Shown here piece after piece: positions 1 to 11,726 of a stretch of DNA of 64,000 nt. The stretch spans positions 62,689,689 through 62,753,688 of the forward strand of contig NC_083881.1 of NCBI RefSeq assembly GCF_032452875.1, written 5' to 3'. The notes under the pieces were generated by a model. That model saw only the letters and a list, made by a program, of their open reading frames with translations, ran no database searches and was not told where the DNA came from. The stretch is from Bos javanicus (Eukaryota > Chordata > Mammalia > Artiodactyla > Bovidae). The translations under genes and the position numbers were made by a program. Every line of letters begins with the position of its first letter. The first letter of the stretch is position 1.

Positions 1-1635
1 AAAGAACACTGGTCCCACCAAATTATCCAGAAAAGAGTTTTGTGGTCTAGTAACTACATTTGGGGCATGTTGCATATTTTATTTCCTGCTTTGAGATTTG
101 CTGTGCATGTTAAAACACATACAAGGCTTTCGTTTGCCTTAAAATTGAAAAAATAATTAAATATTTCTCAAATGGATTGCACCATGGAACTTTTTGGTCT
201 CTCGGATAAATCCCATTAACACCCTGCTGGATACATTTGGAGAGGTGTTGATCTAGGGCTACTCATTACATGACTTTCTAACCCTGAAACTGAACGAATA
301 TTGCTACTGCTGTTTTCATTGAAGGTGTCGTAGTCTGTATTTATAGATTTCTCTAACTCTCAAAGATATAACTTCAAAAGGAAAATCAAAAGAGCATGTC
401 TTTTACTCTCTGCTTCACACATATTTTAAGATGATATAAGGCTGCGTAATGGGAAAGCTCATGCACAATGTACAGAAAAGTTGTTCCAAGACTTTCAACA
501 CTTTATCTTGTATCTTATTATGGTTCAAAATATTGTTTTGTCCAAACATTTAAGAGACCCCCAATAACTCACAAATCTGCATATTCCTTTTCTTCCCAAC
601 ATGGGCTTTGCATTCAAGGAAAACATTAACGCAACACAAGTTCTTCCTTAAAACAGGTGTTTAGCATGGTTTTCCCCTCATAGACTGCTCATTTTGCACT
701 CTCATTCATCATTTACTTACAGAAAATATGACCCATCAGAAAGCAATGTGTTCTATGTTAGATTCATTTACACAGCAACTCAGCTGGTATGTCCTGACTG
801 TATATGTGGGCAGCCATCTCCCTGTATCTTGGAAGTGCCTTGACTCAGGGTTCATCTGGGCGATGCTCCCTGGAAGATGTGCTTCCAAGTATTAGCCCAG
901 AAGAGATAGGACTTTGTCTGTAGGGAGAGGTTTCCAGTGCAGGGCTGGGGGCTGATGCCAGGGCCTGAGACACCCCTTTGGCTCTTTCAAAGACTAGGGC
1001 TTCTTTAATGACAAGCACTCCAAGGGACCGTACCCTGTCTCTCTGAGTGACATCTGAGCTGGATTGTGTACGTGCTTGGTCCAGAGGCTGTGACAAAGCT
1101 ACTTCCACTGACAGTAGTGGAAAGTATTTTGAATTAATGCCATCTAAAAAGAAACTGTTTACATATTTATTGGCTTTATTGAATTTGGAAGAACTTCCTG
1201 AATGATGTGAGCAGTTGGAGAGCCACAAGAAAGGGTGTCTGTCTTTAATGTGAATGTACCACCTTGCCCTGCTCAGAGCCCTTTCAAATTCCACGTCCGT
1301 CACAGCAGCGAAGATGAAAACTAGCGTGAGTTTGTTTCTGCTCGCTTATAATTCTGTCCAAGATAGGCTTACGAAATGAATGATTTTTTTCCATCGTAGT
1401 AGCTGCGTTGGCTAATTTTAGAAAAGTTAGGATGCAAGAGACTTCCATTCTGGTGCAAGTGCAGCCAGGCAAGTCGCTACCATCACCCAGGTGTATCAAG
1501 TGAATTTTACCTTGATGTGTTTTCTGGTTTCCTATCTGGAAAGTGGGCAGAGAAATAAAGACCTTTTACAGGGTGAAATTATGAATAATCGACAAAATAT
1601 TTATCATAGAACACTTTACAGATTAACAGCTCCAT
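1..1635. other. Unassigned AT-rich non-coding DNA
   Basis: No recognisable repeat or gene. Open frames here are short, lack family resemblance and overlap on both strands. Part of it (about 1-300) may be an old degraded repeat, but I cannot name it. Confidence 0.5.
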
Positions 1636-1644
1636 ATTCATGCT

Positions 1645-1836
1645 GCTGCTGCTAAGTCATTTCAGTCATGTCCGACTCTGCAAACCCATAGACTGTAGCC
1701 CACCAGGCTCCTCTGTCCATGGGATTCTCCAGGCAAGAATACTGGAGTGGGTTGCCATACCCTCTTTTTGGGGATCTTTCTGACCCAGGGATCAAACCCA
1801 CATTTCCTGCACTGGCAGGCGGATACCACTAGCGCC
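1645..1836 (-). mobile_element. Bov-tA SINE
   Basis: Reverse complement of the ruminant tRNA-derived SINE: the Bov-A tail (GCTGCTGCTAAGTC) is at the left and the tRNA-like head with its box B remnant is at the right, slightly truncated. The target-site duplication ATTCATGCT lies at 1636-1644 and 1837-1845, which confirms both borders. Confidence 0.93.
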
Positions 1837-1845
1837 ATTCATGCT

Positions 1846-3164
1846 AACTATCAACATAGAATTTTTATCTTATTTAAAGCAACAAGGTAGTCACAAATTC
1901 TCAGCATACTTTGAATCTGATATCAAATTCTATTCATTTAAAATTTATGGAAGCAGTGATGTAGAACAACATTTTTCCAGGCTGGATTTTATCTTTCTCT
2001 TTTATTTGTTACTATCCGATTCATGTAAAAATTCAAAGTTAATATCATAGTTTTATTCCTTTAAAACAGAAAATAGAGAAGGGATTCAGTTAAAGAAACT
2101 TTAACTTTCAAGAGCAAAGAGTAACTGAACATTAAAAATCTTAGGATCATTTCAGTGAAACTCTTTGTGTAAAATCTACAGCCTCTGAAAGACACGACTT
2201 CTTCTTTTCTGAAAATAATTTCTCCAAACTTAGGATAAAACGTTTTTAGGGTTGGAAAGCACCTTGAACAGGAAACTTCTAAGAAGTCCAACAGCTTTTT
2301 TGTATCAGTCTGAGAGTTAATCCTTCAGCACATCTAAAACATGATCAAGAGGTCTTGAACCCCAAACAATAGTCTTTTCAAGTTTTCTCTTGCCCCTTCT
2401 CCTCTGAATTATTTCATGGTATCTCAGCCACTCCATTTTCCACCTGTACCTCAACTTCTTTCCCATAATTTGGTCCTTGTAGCCCTTGGTGTTCCTTGGA
2501 GACCCCGAGATGTAACAGGAAAAGAAAAGTTGATAACTAAGGTTCTCTTATGATGTATGTAATCAAAAGAACTCCATTTGGGGCATTTTTCTTGTGATGC
2601 TTTCCTGAAATTAGGGGTCCAGGACTTTAAAATGCTTACAAACTCCGGCTCTCCCCCATCAGAACCACAGGCTTGTCTTGCTCAGTATTAGTCTCCCAAC
2701 TTCCAAAGTCTCTTTATGTCAGCTTTGGATCATTTCCTTATTTTCTTGAGCCATTGCTTCTCTCAGCCTTTGTAATGATTGTTCCTCCTAGATTCCCCTT
2801 TGCACCATGGACCATTCCCTGTCATTGTGACAGACCCAAACATGTCCCAGAATCCTCTTTTCACAAATGATCACTGTTTCTCATGAGCCTGAAGCCTGGA
2901 GGTAAACTCTCTTATCTCAAGATCCCTAAATTCAACCTCAAACCTCACCCTGCACTCTACTCTCTTATCTAAGTCTCTAAAATGGTTTTGCAGAAAGCCT
3001 GGAGGTATTCTGGCTGCTATTAACTCTCCAGCTTCTTGAGTCTCACATTCACCCAAGAGCAGTGCTGTTTCCAGTACAGTTTCATAGATGTACTATAAAG
3101 TCCTTTAGGGTAGAAAACACAGCTAATTGTTCCATCTCCACATCGAGCTTTGGTCTTTAATATG
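1846..3164. other. Unassigned non-coding DNA
   Basis: AT-rich stretch with no repeat family or coding pattern that I can support. Short open frames lack start context and any protein family resemblance. Confidence 0.45.
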
Positions 3165-3700
3165 GAAGGTGTATTAGTTAAGAATTCCATTGGCTCCAAA
3201 TAACAATGGCTTGAATACATTAGGGACTTTCCTTTTCTCACATAATCAGAGCTGTAGAAGGGAGCACTCCAGAGCTGGCATGACCGCCCATTACGTCATC
3301 ATGGACTCAGGCACCTTCGTCCGTTCAAGGATCCCTAGCGTCTGCTTGTTGCCTGTGGTCCCCAGATGGCTGAAGCTCCTCCAGCATCAAGTCCACGTTA
3401 TAGGAAAGAAGAAAGGGAAGGAGAAAGGGTAATCTGTGATAGACAAAGTTGTTAGTGGAAGACACCAAGAAAGCAACGATCAACCAACCTCCTTTATTGG
3501 ACTTTCCCAGAAGTGATTTCCAGTGAGTACACGTACATTTGATTGGTGGAACTAGATCATGTGGACACCTATACCTGAAAGGAGTCTGCAAATGCAGTGT
3601 TCTTGAACCTAGATATGTTGTTGTTAATAAAACTGGGGTTCAGCTGGGAAAGAAGAAAGAGATAATAGATATTTGATAGGTGGCCTGAGATCTCTGCCGG
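3165..3700. repeat. Probable ancient interspersed repeat, family unresolved
   Basis: Contains phrases I associate with an old placental repeat (GGCTTGAATACATTAGGGAC, CTCACATAATCAGAG, a MaLR-like CAGATGGCTGAAGCTCC block). It is too diverged to assign to an LTR or LINE class by eye. Confidence 0.35.
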
Positions 3701-3783
3701 ATTAAGTAGGCAAGGATGCTGCTTATGAATGGAAGGAGAGACTCCCCCACCCCAACAAATGGACTGTGCTGAGTCCCCAGAAC

Positions 3784-3962
3784 AGTGGTTCTCCAGGTAT
3801 AGTCCCCAGACCAGCTGCATCAGTGTCCCCCAGGAGATTGTTAGAAATGCAGATTCTTAGGCCTTACCTCAGGCCTACTGAATTATAAGAAAATGCAGTC
3901 AGTAATCTGTTTTAAATGCCCCCAGGGGATTGTGATGTGTGCTGAGTCTGAGGCCCACTGAC
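3784..3962 (+). mobile_element. MER5A (non-autonomous hAT-Charlie)
   Basis: Reads from CAGTGGTTCTC through TGTTAGAAATGCAGATTCT and CCTACTGAAT to a closing complementary CCCACTG, which are the terminal inverted repeats and internal blocks of MER5A. Nearly full length and non-coding; moved in trans by hAT transposase in early placental mammals. Confidence 0.9.
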
Positions 3963-4602
3963 CCAGAGTGACCAGGCATGGAGTCCCAGCCTCTCAGGCT
4001 CTTCCTGTCCTGATGTCACCAGTGTAGGCTGGATGGGTTAGTGGCCAAGTTAGGCCACGGGAAGTTTTTACAAAACAATTCAATCTCACCCAAATAGGGC
4101 CAGAACAATCCAGGGTCATGATGTTGCTGGTTTCAGGAAAAAATGGAAGAAAACGCTGTGTGAAAGAACCAGGCTACTAATGAACTACAGCGTGCCAGCA
4201 AGCACCAAAGACCTCTTCCCATCAGACGGCCATGCTCCTTCCTACTCAGTAGAAGGGCTTCCATCCTGTGCGGCAGCAAAGCATTACTCTAGGAGTTTGT
4301 AATTAAGGATTATTTGAACCGTACAGTTCTTAAGCTTCAGTGGAGACACTAAAAGGTAGCTTGGGTGGGGGGAGGTTAGTCATCCTGTAATATCCATGTA
4401 TATCTCCTCCAAGAAACCCAAAGCTAACTAATCAAATTATGTAAAAAAAATGCTCAGAGAGCACAGGCAGCTCTAAGTTGGATCTCGTGGTCTGGACCTC
4501 CCTAACGCATGGTTCACAGGGGGATCCAGTCCAAGAACTGTTTGCTAGTGGTCTGAAACAAGATGAAGAACTCGAACTCGAATATAAATCAAGTACAGTC
4601 TC

Positions 4603-4770
4603 TCTCAGTATGGCAGGGGGTTGGTTCCAGGATCTCCTGCAGATAGCAAAACCCACAGATGCTCAAAAGGCTCTTGTGTAAAATAGCCTAGTACAGTTAC
4701 CCATCCTTATCCCCTGCTTCCCCGTCCACAGATTGAACTACCCACAGATGGGACAGGGCCAGCTGTATTA
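4603..4770 (-). mobile_element. MER2 (Tigger-type DNA transposon) remnant
   Basis: The left part (GGTTGGTTCCAGGATCTCCTG, then ACAGATGCTCAA) and right part (CCACAGATTGAACTACCCACAG ... GGGCCAGCTGTA, read loosely) match the two ends of MER2 in reverse orientation. The centre is deleted. Confidence 0.75.
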
Positions 4771-4979
4771 GCCCTATTGGCCCCAAGCTCACCGTTTAGT
4801 GCAATTGACATTTTTTTCACACTGATTTTCTTAAAGAACATATCGGTGCAGGAGAGAAACTAATAACGACCTGCTTCTTTGAGAAGCTGTTCTAATAGCT
4901 CCCATCCAGCCAAACAGCCACCCTGGCTCCTTTCTGGAAATTCTTGATCTGCCATTCTAGGCATCTTTCTGTCCATCAT

Positions 4980-5090
4980 TTCTTTAACAAACATTTAGTT
5001 GGTGCTCACAGCGTACCAAGTACCATGCTGGGTACTGGGGACACAGTGGGCAACAGGGCAGTCTTGTGAGGGTATCAGTTGTCATCAAAT
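4980..5090 (-). mobile_element. L2 LINE 3' fragment
   Basis: The text ACAAACATTTAGTTGGTGCTC followed by a diverged TACCAAGTACCATGCTGGGTACTGGGGACACAG block is the reverse complement of the L2 3' end. Old and degraded. Confidence 0.7.
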
Positions 5091-5694
5091 GGGCAAGTGT
5101 GTGTGGATGTACTTTGTAAACCTAATTATATTACAGAATCAGGTAGTATTCTCTCTCCTCCATTAGCTAGAATAAAAGATGGATAGAAAACAAGGAGATG
5201 ATGATACTGGCCGAATTAAAACCCACCGCTCCCTGGCTTCCCTGCCATGAGCAGAACGTGCTTCATTCTTTCTCTCTTCATGGTAGTCCTCTCTGAAAGA
5301 GTATTGCTGTTGAACTTGAGAGAGAATTTACAGTTACATTTTGAATGAGAAACACATGATATTGACAATTCGGTTTGCGGCCAGCCTCCCTCCTAGACAT
5401 CTGAATGTACAGCCAGTCTCAGTGTGCATCACTGGAACCTAAGCGAAGGGCTACTGAAGCTCCAGGTCATGAAAGCTGCTATTAACTCAGCCTCCGGGGG
5501 AGCATCAGTGAGAATATGTGCCTCCATCAGATGCGCATGGTTTCTTAACCTAGGGATTTAGGAAGCAGCAGGAAGACGCCAGGTTGCTTAGGAATAGAGA
5601 TGAGCTGTCGGAGAGGATTGGAAGGATGGGAGGGAACCATGCTGGGCCTAGCAACTTTAAAAAGACATTCAAGCAACTGTGGTAAATGTTAACA
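5091..5694. other. Unassigned non-coding DNA
   Basis: No repeat family or coding signal recognised. Confidence 0.4.
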
Positions 5695-5864
5695 TTTGAT
5701 AAATCCTAGGAGTATGTACCTGGTTGGTTTATATTTTTCTCTCCACTTCTCTTTACCTTTTAATATTTTGCAGCTTAGCTTTGATAAATCCTAGGAGTGT
5801 GTACCTGGCTGGTTTATATTCTTCTCTCCACTTCTCTTTACCTTTTAATATTTTGTGACTTAAC
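5695..5864. repeat. 85-bp tandem duplication (two copies)
   Basis: Copy one is 5695-5779 and copy two 5780-5864. Both start TTTGATAAATCCTAGGAGT and run through TCCACTTCTCTTTACCTTTT. The few differences in the first three quarters are transitions (GTATG/GTGTG, GGTTGG/GGCTGG, TTTTT/TTCTT), and the junction end differs slightly more. Looks like a local slippage or repair duplication, not a transposon. Confidence 0.95.
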
Positions 5865-6030
5865 ATTTAAAAAGTTAAACAATATCCTGAGAACAGAATC
5901 GCATTTTCAGATGATCAGTGAAACACAGAAGAGAAATTGCAATAAATTAAATATTCATGGCCCTAAAATTATGAAGGACACACAGCTTAGTTGTATGTGT
6001 GTGTATATATATGTATTCAGAAGATTTAGC

Positions 6031-6160
6031 ATGCATCAGCATCCCCTGTATGATGTTTTAAATACAAATTACCAACTTCTCCTACTTCTGATTCAGTATG
6101 TCTGGGGTGAAGCCTGAAAATTTGCATTTCTAACAACTTCCAAACAAATCCTAATGATGT
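6031..6160 (+). mobile_element. MER5A-like fragment
   Basis: GCATCAGCATC, then CTGATTCAGTATGTCTGGGGT and CCTAATGATG follow the internal order of MER5A on the plus strand, with both terminal repeats missing. Confidence 0.65.
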
Positions 6161-6224
6161 CTTGTTGAGTAGGCATTATGTGCTTTTCCTGCAATGATCT
6201 GCATTGGTTTGATTCATGTATTTG

Positions 6225-6290
6225 ATAGATATTTAGTAAGTACCTACCATGTGCCAAGTATTATGCTGGAAATATGTAACTGAGAACTCC
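6225..6290 (-). mobile_element. L2 LINE 3' fragment
   Basis: GATATTTAGTAAGTACCTACCATGTGCCAAGTATTATGCTGG is the diverged reverse complement of the L2/MIR 3' end (read as two short blocks). Very short and old. Confidence 0.55.
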
Positions 6291-6569
6291 TTATCAAGAA
6301 GCAATCATTCATTAAGTACATTTTATGTTTATACCCAAAGATGAGCAATCACTTAGACACTGAAGCAAGCTGTTGGATATTATAATAGCTAATCAGCAGG
6401 CTGGGGGAACACCCTAGGGAAGGCTGTGTATGAAAACTTTGCTTTTTTGTAAATGGTAATTGATAATGATTACAGATAACTTTCCTTTTCTCTTTTTGTC
6501 TTCTCCCCAGTCTTTTCTTTTCTCTCTTTCCTCTCTCCCTCCCTTGGATAAACATGGTTGATTGACTAA

Positions 6570-6960
6570 TTTGATAGCTATCTCAACCCCCTTCTTCCTT
6601 GCTGTATGCTACCAAACATTCTGGAAAGCCAGATATTTGCTATGCCAGATTCCCTGGCAGCCAGAGCTGGCCACATGACCCTGTTACAGCTAATGAGACG
6701 TAAGTGGAAATATGCTGAGTGGGGTTGGGGGGAGCGGTCGCCTGAATGGTTTTGCTTCTATATAAAGGGAACAGGAGCAAGAAAGCGATTACTGGTGTAG
6801 CCTATTTCTCTTTCTGTCTTGAAGGTGGACATGATGTCTGGGGTTGCAGCAGCCATCTTGTGACCATGAGGCAATCAGGAAGAAAAATCCAAAAGTGGCA
6901 GAGTAGAAATAGTGAAAGAGCCTGGTCGTTGATAATAGTTTTGACCAGCTGAACCACTGT
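6570..6960 (+). mobile_element. Ancient LTR-like element, family unresolved
   Basis: Blocks such as CCACATGACCCTGTTACAGC, TAATGAGACGTAAGTGG, GCAGCCATCTTGTGACCATG and AGAGCCTGG occur in the order of a common placental LTR. I recognise the pattern but cannot fix the family. Confidence 0.55.
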
Positions 6961-7187
6961 TAGCAAACCACTCGTATTCAGACAATGTTAGTGATAAAAG
7001 CAAGACCTTATTTTAATATACTGTTCATTTCTATCACCTTCAGAGGAAATCATTCCCAACTGATACACCCACTTCTCTTCCCACCCAACCCCCTTTTTTG
7101 GTCTTCTCATCTGTCTGCCTTTTTCTTCTTTCCTTCTTATGGGATTAATTGTGGACCCCTCCCCAATCCCCATCAAATTCATAGATT

Positions 7188-7512
7188 TAAATTCTAACCT
7201 CTCGTACCTCAGACTGTGACTGTATTTGGAGATAAGGTCTCTAAAGATGTAATTAAATTAAAGTGTAATTGCTAAGGTTAGTCTTAATCCAATGTAACTA
7301 ATGTCCTTAAAAGAAGAGGAAATGTGTATACAAAGATGCAGAGAAAAGACCATGTAAAGACGTGGGGAGACGATGGCCATTTGTAAGCCAAGGAGGGAGA
7401 CCTCAGAAGAAACTAACCCTAATAACCCCTAATCTTGGACTTCTAGCCTCCAGAGCTGTGAGAGAATACATTGGTACTCTTATTTGCTTTAATTAGCTCT
7501 CAAATAGTAAAT
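7188..7512 (+). mobile_element. MLT1-type (ERVL-MaLR) LTR
   Basis: Contains AAATTCTAACCTCTCGTACCTCAGACTGTGACTG-type text, GTCCTTAAAAGAAGAGG, AAGCCAAGGAGGGAGACCTC and CCTCCAGAGCTGTGAGAGAA, in the order of a MaLR solo LTR. Its 3' end is the target of the BovB that follows. Confidence 0.75.
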
Positions 7513-8435
7513 TCAGTTCAGTTCAGTCGCTCAGTCATGTCCTGAGTTGTGGCATGAGGTGGCCAAAGTACTGGAGTTTCAGCTTTAGCATCATTCCTTC
7601 CAAAGAACACCCAGGGCTGATCTCCTTTAGAATGGACTGGTTGGATCTCCTTGCAGTCCAAGGGATTCTCAAGAGTCTTCTCCAACACCACAGTTCAAAA
7701 GCATCAATTCTTTGGCGCTCAGCTTTCTTCATGGTCCAACTCTCACATCCATACATGACCACTGGAAAAACCATAGCCTTGACTAGACGGACCTTTGTTG
7801 GCAAAGTAATGTCTCTGCTTTTGAATATGCTATCTAGGTTGGTCATAACTTTCCTTCCAAGGAGTAAGCGTCTTTTAATTTCATGGCTGCAATCACCATC
7901 TGCAGTGATTTTGGAGCCCCCAAAAATAAAGTCTGACACTGTTTCCACTGTTTCCCCATCTATTTGCCATGAAGTGATGGGACCAGATGCCATGATCTTC
8001 GTTTTCTGAATGTTGAGCTTTAAGCCAACTTTTTCACTCTCCTCTTTCCCTTTCATCAAGAGGCTCTTTAGTTCCTCTTCACTTTCTGCCATAAGGGTGG
8101 TGTGAGATGAGTGCAGTTGTGTGGTAGTTTGAGCATTCTTTGGCATTGCCTTTCTTTGGGATTGGAATGAGAACTGACCTTTTCCAGTCCTGTGGCCACT
8201 GCTGAGTTTTCCAAATTTGCTGGCATATTGTGTGCAGCACTTTCACAACATCATCTTTCAGGATTTGAAATAGCTCCACTGGAATTCCATCACCTCCACT
8301 AGCTTTGTTCATAGTAATGCTTTCTAAGGCCCAGTTGACTTCACATTCTAGGATGTCTGGCTCTAGGTGAGTGATCATACCATCATGATTATCTTGGTTG
8401 TGAAGATCTTTTTTGTACAGTTCTTCTGTGTATAC
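7513..8435 (-). mobile_element. BovB LINE (RTE clade), 5'-truncated, RT core deleted
   Basis: The 3' end (repeated TTCAG units) lies at the left. Read on the minus strand it carries the start of the reverse-transcriptase domain and then the C-terminal part, but two internal blocks are missing. One lies in the 3' region near 7540-7550. The other, at about 8098-8101, joins the ALISH segment directly to TTLMAESEEEL, removing the catalytic YADD motif and about 150 residues around it. The 7-bp duplication AGTAAAT at 7506-7512 and 8436-8442 marks the insertion. The copy cannot encode an active enzyme. Confidence 0.93.
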
Positions 8436-8512
8436 AGTAAATAGAATCTAATAGAAGTAATGTAAACAGTCAAAGTAATACCAATAATAAAAACCACCAA
8501 ATAGGAAATATT

Positions 8513-8710
8513 TGGGCTTCCCTGGTGGCTCAGATAGTAAAGAATCTGCCTACAATGCAAGAGATCTTTGTTTGATCCCTGGGTCAAGAAGATCCCCTGA
8601 AGAAGGGAATAACTACACACTTCAGTCTTCTGGCCTGGAGAATTCCTGGACAGAGGAGCCTGGCAGGACTGCAAAGAGTCTGACATGACTGGTCAACTTT
8701 CACTCACTCT
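8513..8710 (+). mobile_element. Bov-tA SINE
   Basis: Head GGGCTTCCCTGGTGGCTCAG, then box B-like GTTTGATCCCTGGG and the Bov-A body. Flanked by a perfect 13-bp duplication AATAGGAAATATT at 8500-8512 and 8711-8723. Confidence 0.96.
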
Positions 8711-8723
8711 AATAGGAAATATT

Positions 8724-9364
8724 AGGCACAGTGATCAAAAGAAAAATATCACCCGTTATACTAGAATATGGGCATAGTCTTTTAGGAGGGAAATTTGAAC
8801 ATGATAAAATCAACATACACCTAACATGCCATTTCTGTACAAAGAAATCTCACTAGCCTAGCTACTGAACACTAAACATGCTAGAAAATATTTTTAACTG
8901 TACTTTTAAATTCATAGCTGAGTTCATGGCAGATTAATAAAATCAACTGAAGGTAGGTTGGGAAAAAGTGAAATTCTATAGGATAATTTGGCTCTGGAAT
9001 GGATGACTTCCTAGGTCCCCATCCTTTTGGCCTAGAAGGACCCTAGTTTTAAGGACCCATGATGGCATACGGGCAGGAACCACAGTCTGGGACTATGTTA
9101 GTCTGCTTATTTCTGTTTTTAAGCTACTTAATCTGTGCTACTTTGTAATAATTCAATTGCGGCCCCTCAGCAGCCTTCACGTGCCCATGTGTAAACCAGT
9201 AGTTGAGAAGAGGAATGGGTCCACCAGAACTGATCTGGCCAGTCAAGATTGACCTCTTTTGGCTGGGAGTGGAAACTGCCTTTCTTACCTCATTGATGCT
9301 CATAGAATGATGGGGACCAGAGTATACACAGCGTTCTGTAAGAAGAGTGGGTTATCATCCAGGG
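8724..9364. other. Unassigned non-coding DNA
   Basis: No repeat that I can name and no coding pattern. Confidence 0.4.
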
Positions 9365-9575
9365 AAGATTTTGCCTCCTGCCTCCAAACCAAGGGGCATC
9401 AGCTAATGTCTGGAGACATTTTTGATTACCATACCTGGGCGGGGGGAGTATTACTGCTGGCATTTATTTCATAGAGACTAGAGATGAAACTAAACATTCT
9501 ACCATGCACAGGACAGTCCCTACAACAAAGAAGTATCCATCTCGGATGTCAATAGTGCAAGACTGAGGAGCCCTG
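9365..9575 (+). mobile_element. MER20 (non-autonomous hAT-Charlie)
   Basis: TGTCTGGAGACATTTTTGATTACC, CATGCACAGGACAGTCCC, ACAACAAAGAAGTATCC and ATGTCAATAGTGC follow MER20 order on the plus strand. Terminal repeats are blurred. Confidence 0.87.
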
Positions 9576-11249
9576 TGATAGAGGGGAGGGGGAGGGGACT
9601 GTGGGGAAGGAACAAGTAGTTGTCTTTAGACCTGTCACAGATGGAACTACTCTTCCGACACCACCCTGTTCAGCCAGCTGCAGGCGACAGGACCCTGAGT
9701 GATGGAAGCTGATCTGGCCAGCCACCATCCCTCGGTCCAGAACTGTATGTTGGAGACCTAAGTGAGTCAGAAAGATTTGTGCGGACTAAAATTAGAAGAG
9801 AGAAAACAAATGATGATTGGGAAATAAATTTAAGTAGACCTGTGTAGATCCTTTGAGACTGCAGTCTGACACACAAATAGGGCTAAAAATATAAAAATAC
9901 GGTACCCTGTCACTCTAATCACTAGACTTCACAAGCTCTGAGTATAATAATGCCTTAGTTATCAGGTACAATTAATGCCTTTTAATATTTAAAATATGTT
10001 AATAACCTTATTTTGGTATATTATTGGTATATTCAAATTAACTTCATAATTTCTAGGAGTAGCTCTTTTAAGGATTATAATGAATAGCTAGGTTTTTTGT
10101 ATCCATCCATCTTGACATTTTGTGGTAAACAAGAAATGATGTAATAGAATATATTTATGGTTTAAATAATAATTCAACAGTTTTTAAGCTTCTTTGCAAA
10201 CTTTTCTTAAAGATGATTTATATATTGAATGATAGGTGTACTTGTTTCTACAAAGGTGGCTAGATTAAAAAAAAAAAATCAGTGCCATGACCTGCAATTT
10301 CCTTTATAAATAGAATTTGTTCTGTTTGCTTTATGGCTTCTGTTTACAAGATGACATTTTCCTCTGAAATAAAAATGAAGTGAGTGACATAGAAGACTTT
10401 GGCCAAATTAGCTAAGTTTCATGGTGTCCAGTTTTGTTAAAAGTGACCATGCACCTACTTTTATCAGTTTATTTATCATAATGTAGCAGCTTTGGATATA
10501 GCAGAAAGCACAGTTAACTTAAACTACAAAGCAGTTTCTGCTTTATAGGTTATGGTTTACAGGGCTTCCCAAGCCGCACTTTTGCTTAAACATTCTTTCA
10601 TCAGTTCACTAGGAGTTTGCCTTAGACTTCGTTTCTAAAAGAATGACCACTAATATCTTCACTTGGATGTGCTCCTATGCATTCACATACAATTTTGCAT
10701 TTACTTTTTTTTTTTTTTACAAGTGTCTAGAAGAAAGAACCATAATCCTTCAGTCAGCCCTATTATACACCTAGGGTCTTCATAGGAATATTCCTTCAGT
10801 TTGAGGATGATCTTGAGCTGTGTTTTTCTGTTTAGTTGCCTATGGATGACGGATAATGATGTTTTACACATTTAAGAGCACTCCAGTTCCCTATTACATG
10901 GCCATATTTCTAATTGGCTCCAGGCTCCTTGCTATTAATAGCTGTGGAAGATACGCTGTACATCTAATTTAGCACTGCCTGGAGCGACACAATTGGTTCT
11001 CAGTTACTTTACTGCCAATATGTACAGCTTGTGCCACAGGGAGCCTGGAGCTAATTGACGAGATCCCTGCTTGCCCTCAGAGACTGCATCCAAGACAAGC
11101 TTCCAGACAGTTTCCCTTCATTGACCTCAGCATCCCTCATCACCCCAGCTATCTCTAGTATGGTACCACAGCTGAAAAAGCAAGGCAAGCTACCGTGTAG
11201 CTTCCACTTTATTCAAGACTCATTTAGCTCATTTAACAAACCTGCTTTA
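9576..11249. other. Repeat-poor AT-rich interval
   Basis: No young SINE, LINE or LTR in about 1.7 kb, which is unusual for this window. Contains short homopolymer tracts near 10266-10277 and 10706-10720, the palindrome at 10931-10942 and the inverted repeat at 10912-11056. No coding evidence. Candidate conserved non-coding sequence. Confidence 0.5.
10912..11056. repeat. 17-bp inverted repeat with 111-bp loop, plus 12-bp palindrome
   Basis: The left arm AATTGGCTCCAGGCTCC (10912-10928) pairs with the right arm GGAGCCTGGAGCTAATT (11040-11056) with one mismatch. Just inside the left arm, GCTATTAATAGC (10931-10942) is a perfect palindrome with a TAAT core, the type of site bound by homeodomain or MEF2-like factors. 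Not part of any repeat I recognise. Confidence 0.85.
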
Positions 11250-11446
11250 TGGCTTCCCAGATGGCTCAGTGGTAAAGAATCTGCCTGCCAAGCAGGTCCC
11301 TGGATCAGGAAGATGCCCTGGAGAAGGAAATGGCAACCCTCTCCAGTGTTCTAGTCTGGAAAATCCCATGGACAGAGGAGCCTGGTGGGCTACAGTCCAT
11401 GGGGTCATGAAAGAGTTAGACATGCCTGAGCGACTAAACAGCAACA
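11250..11446 (+). mobile_element. Bov-tA SINE
   Basis: GGCTTCCCAGATGGCTCAGTG head, CCTGGATCAGGAAGATGCCC and a Bov-A body ending GAGCGACTAAACAGCAAC. Part of the box B region is deleted (AAGCAGGTCCCTGGATC). Target duplication not clear. Confidence 0.88.
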
Positions 11447-11726
11447 AACCCACCCTGATGGACTGTGGATGCCCTTGGGGAAGCTCCCGAGTTTCTACAC
11501 ATTTGTTGTTACTGTCATTGTTCAGTCACAGAGTCGTGTCCGACTCTGCAACCCCATGGACTGCAGCATGCCAGGCTCCTCTGTCCTCCACTATCTCCCA
11601 GAGTTTGCTCAAATTCATATCCATTGAGTCAGTGATACTATCCAACCATTTTATCCTCTGCCACCCTCTTCTCCTTTTACCTTCAGTCTTTCCCAGCATT
11701 AGGGTCTTTTCCAATGAATTGGTTCT

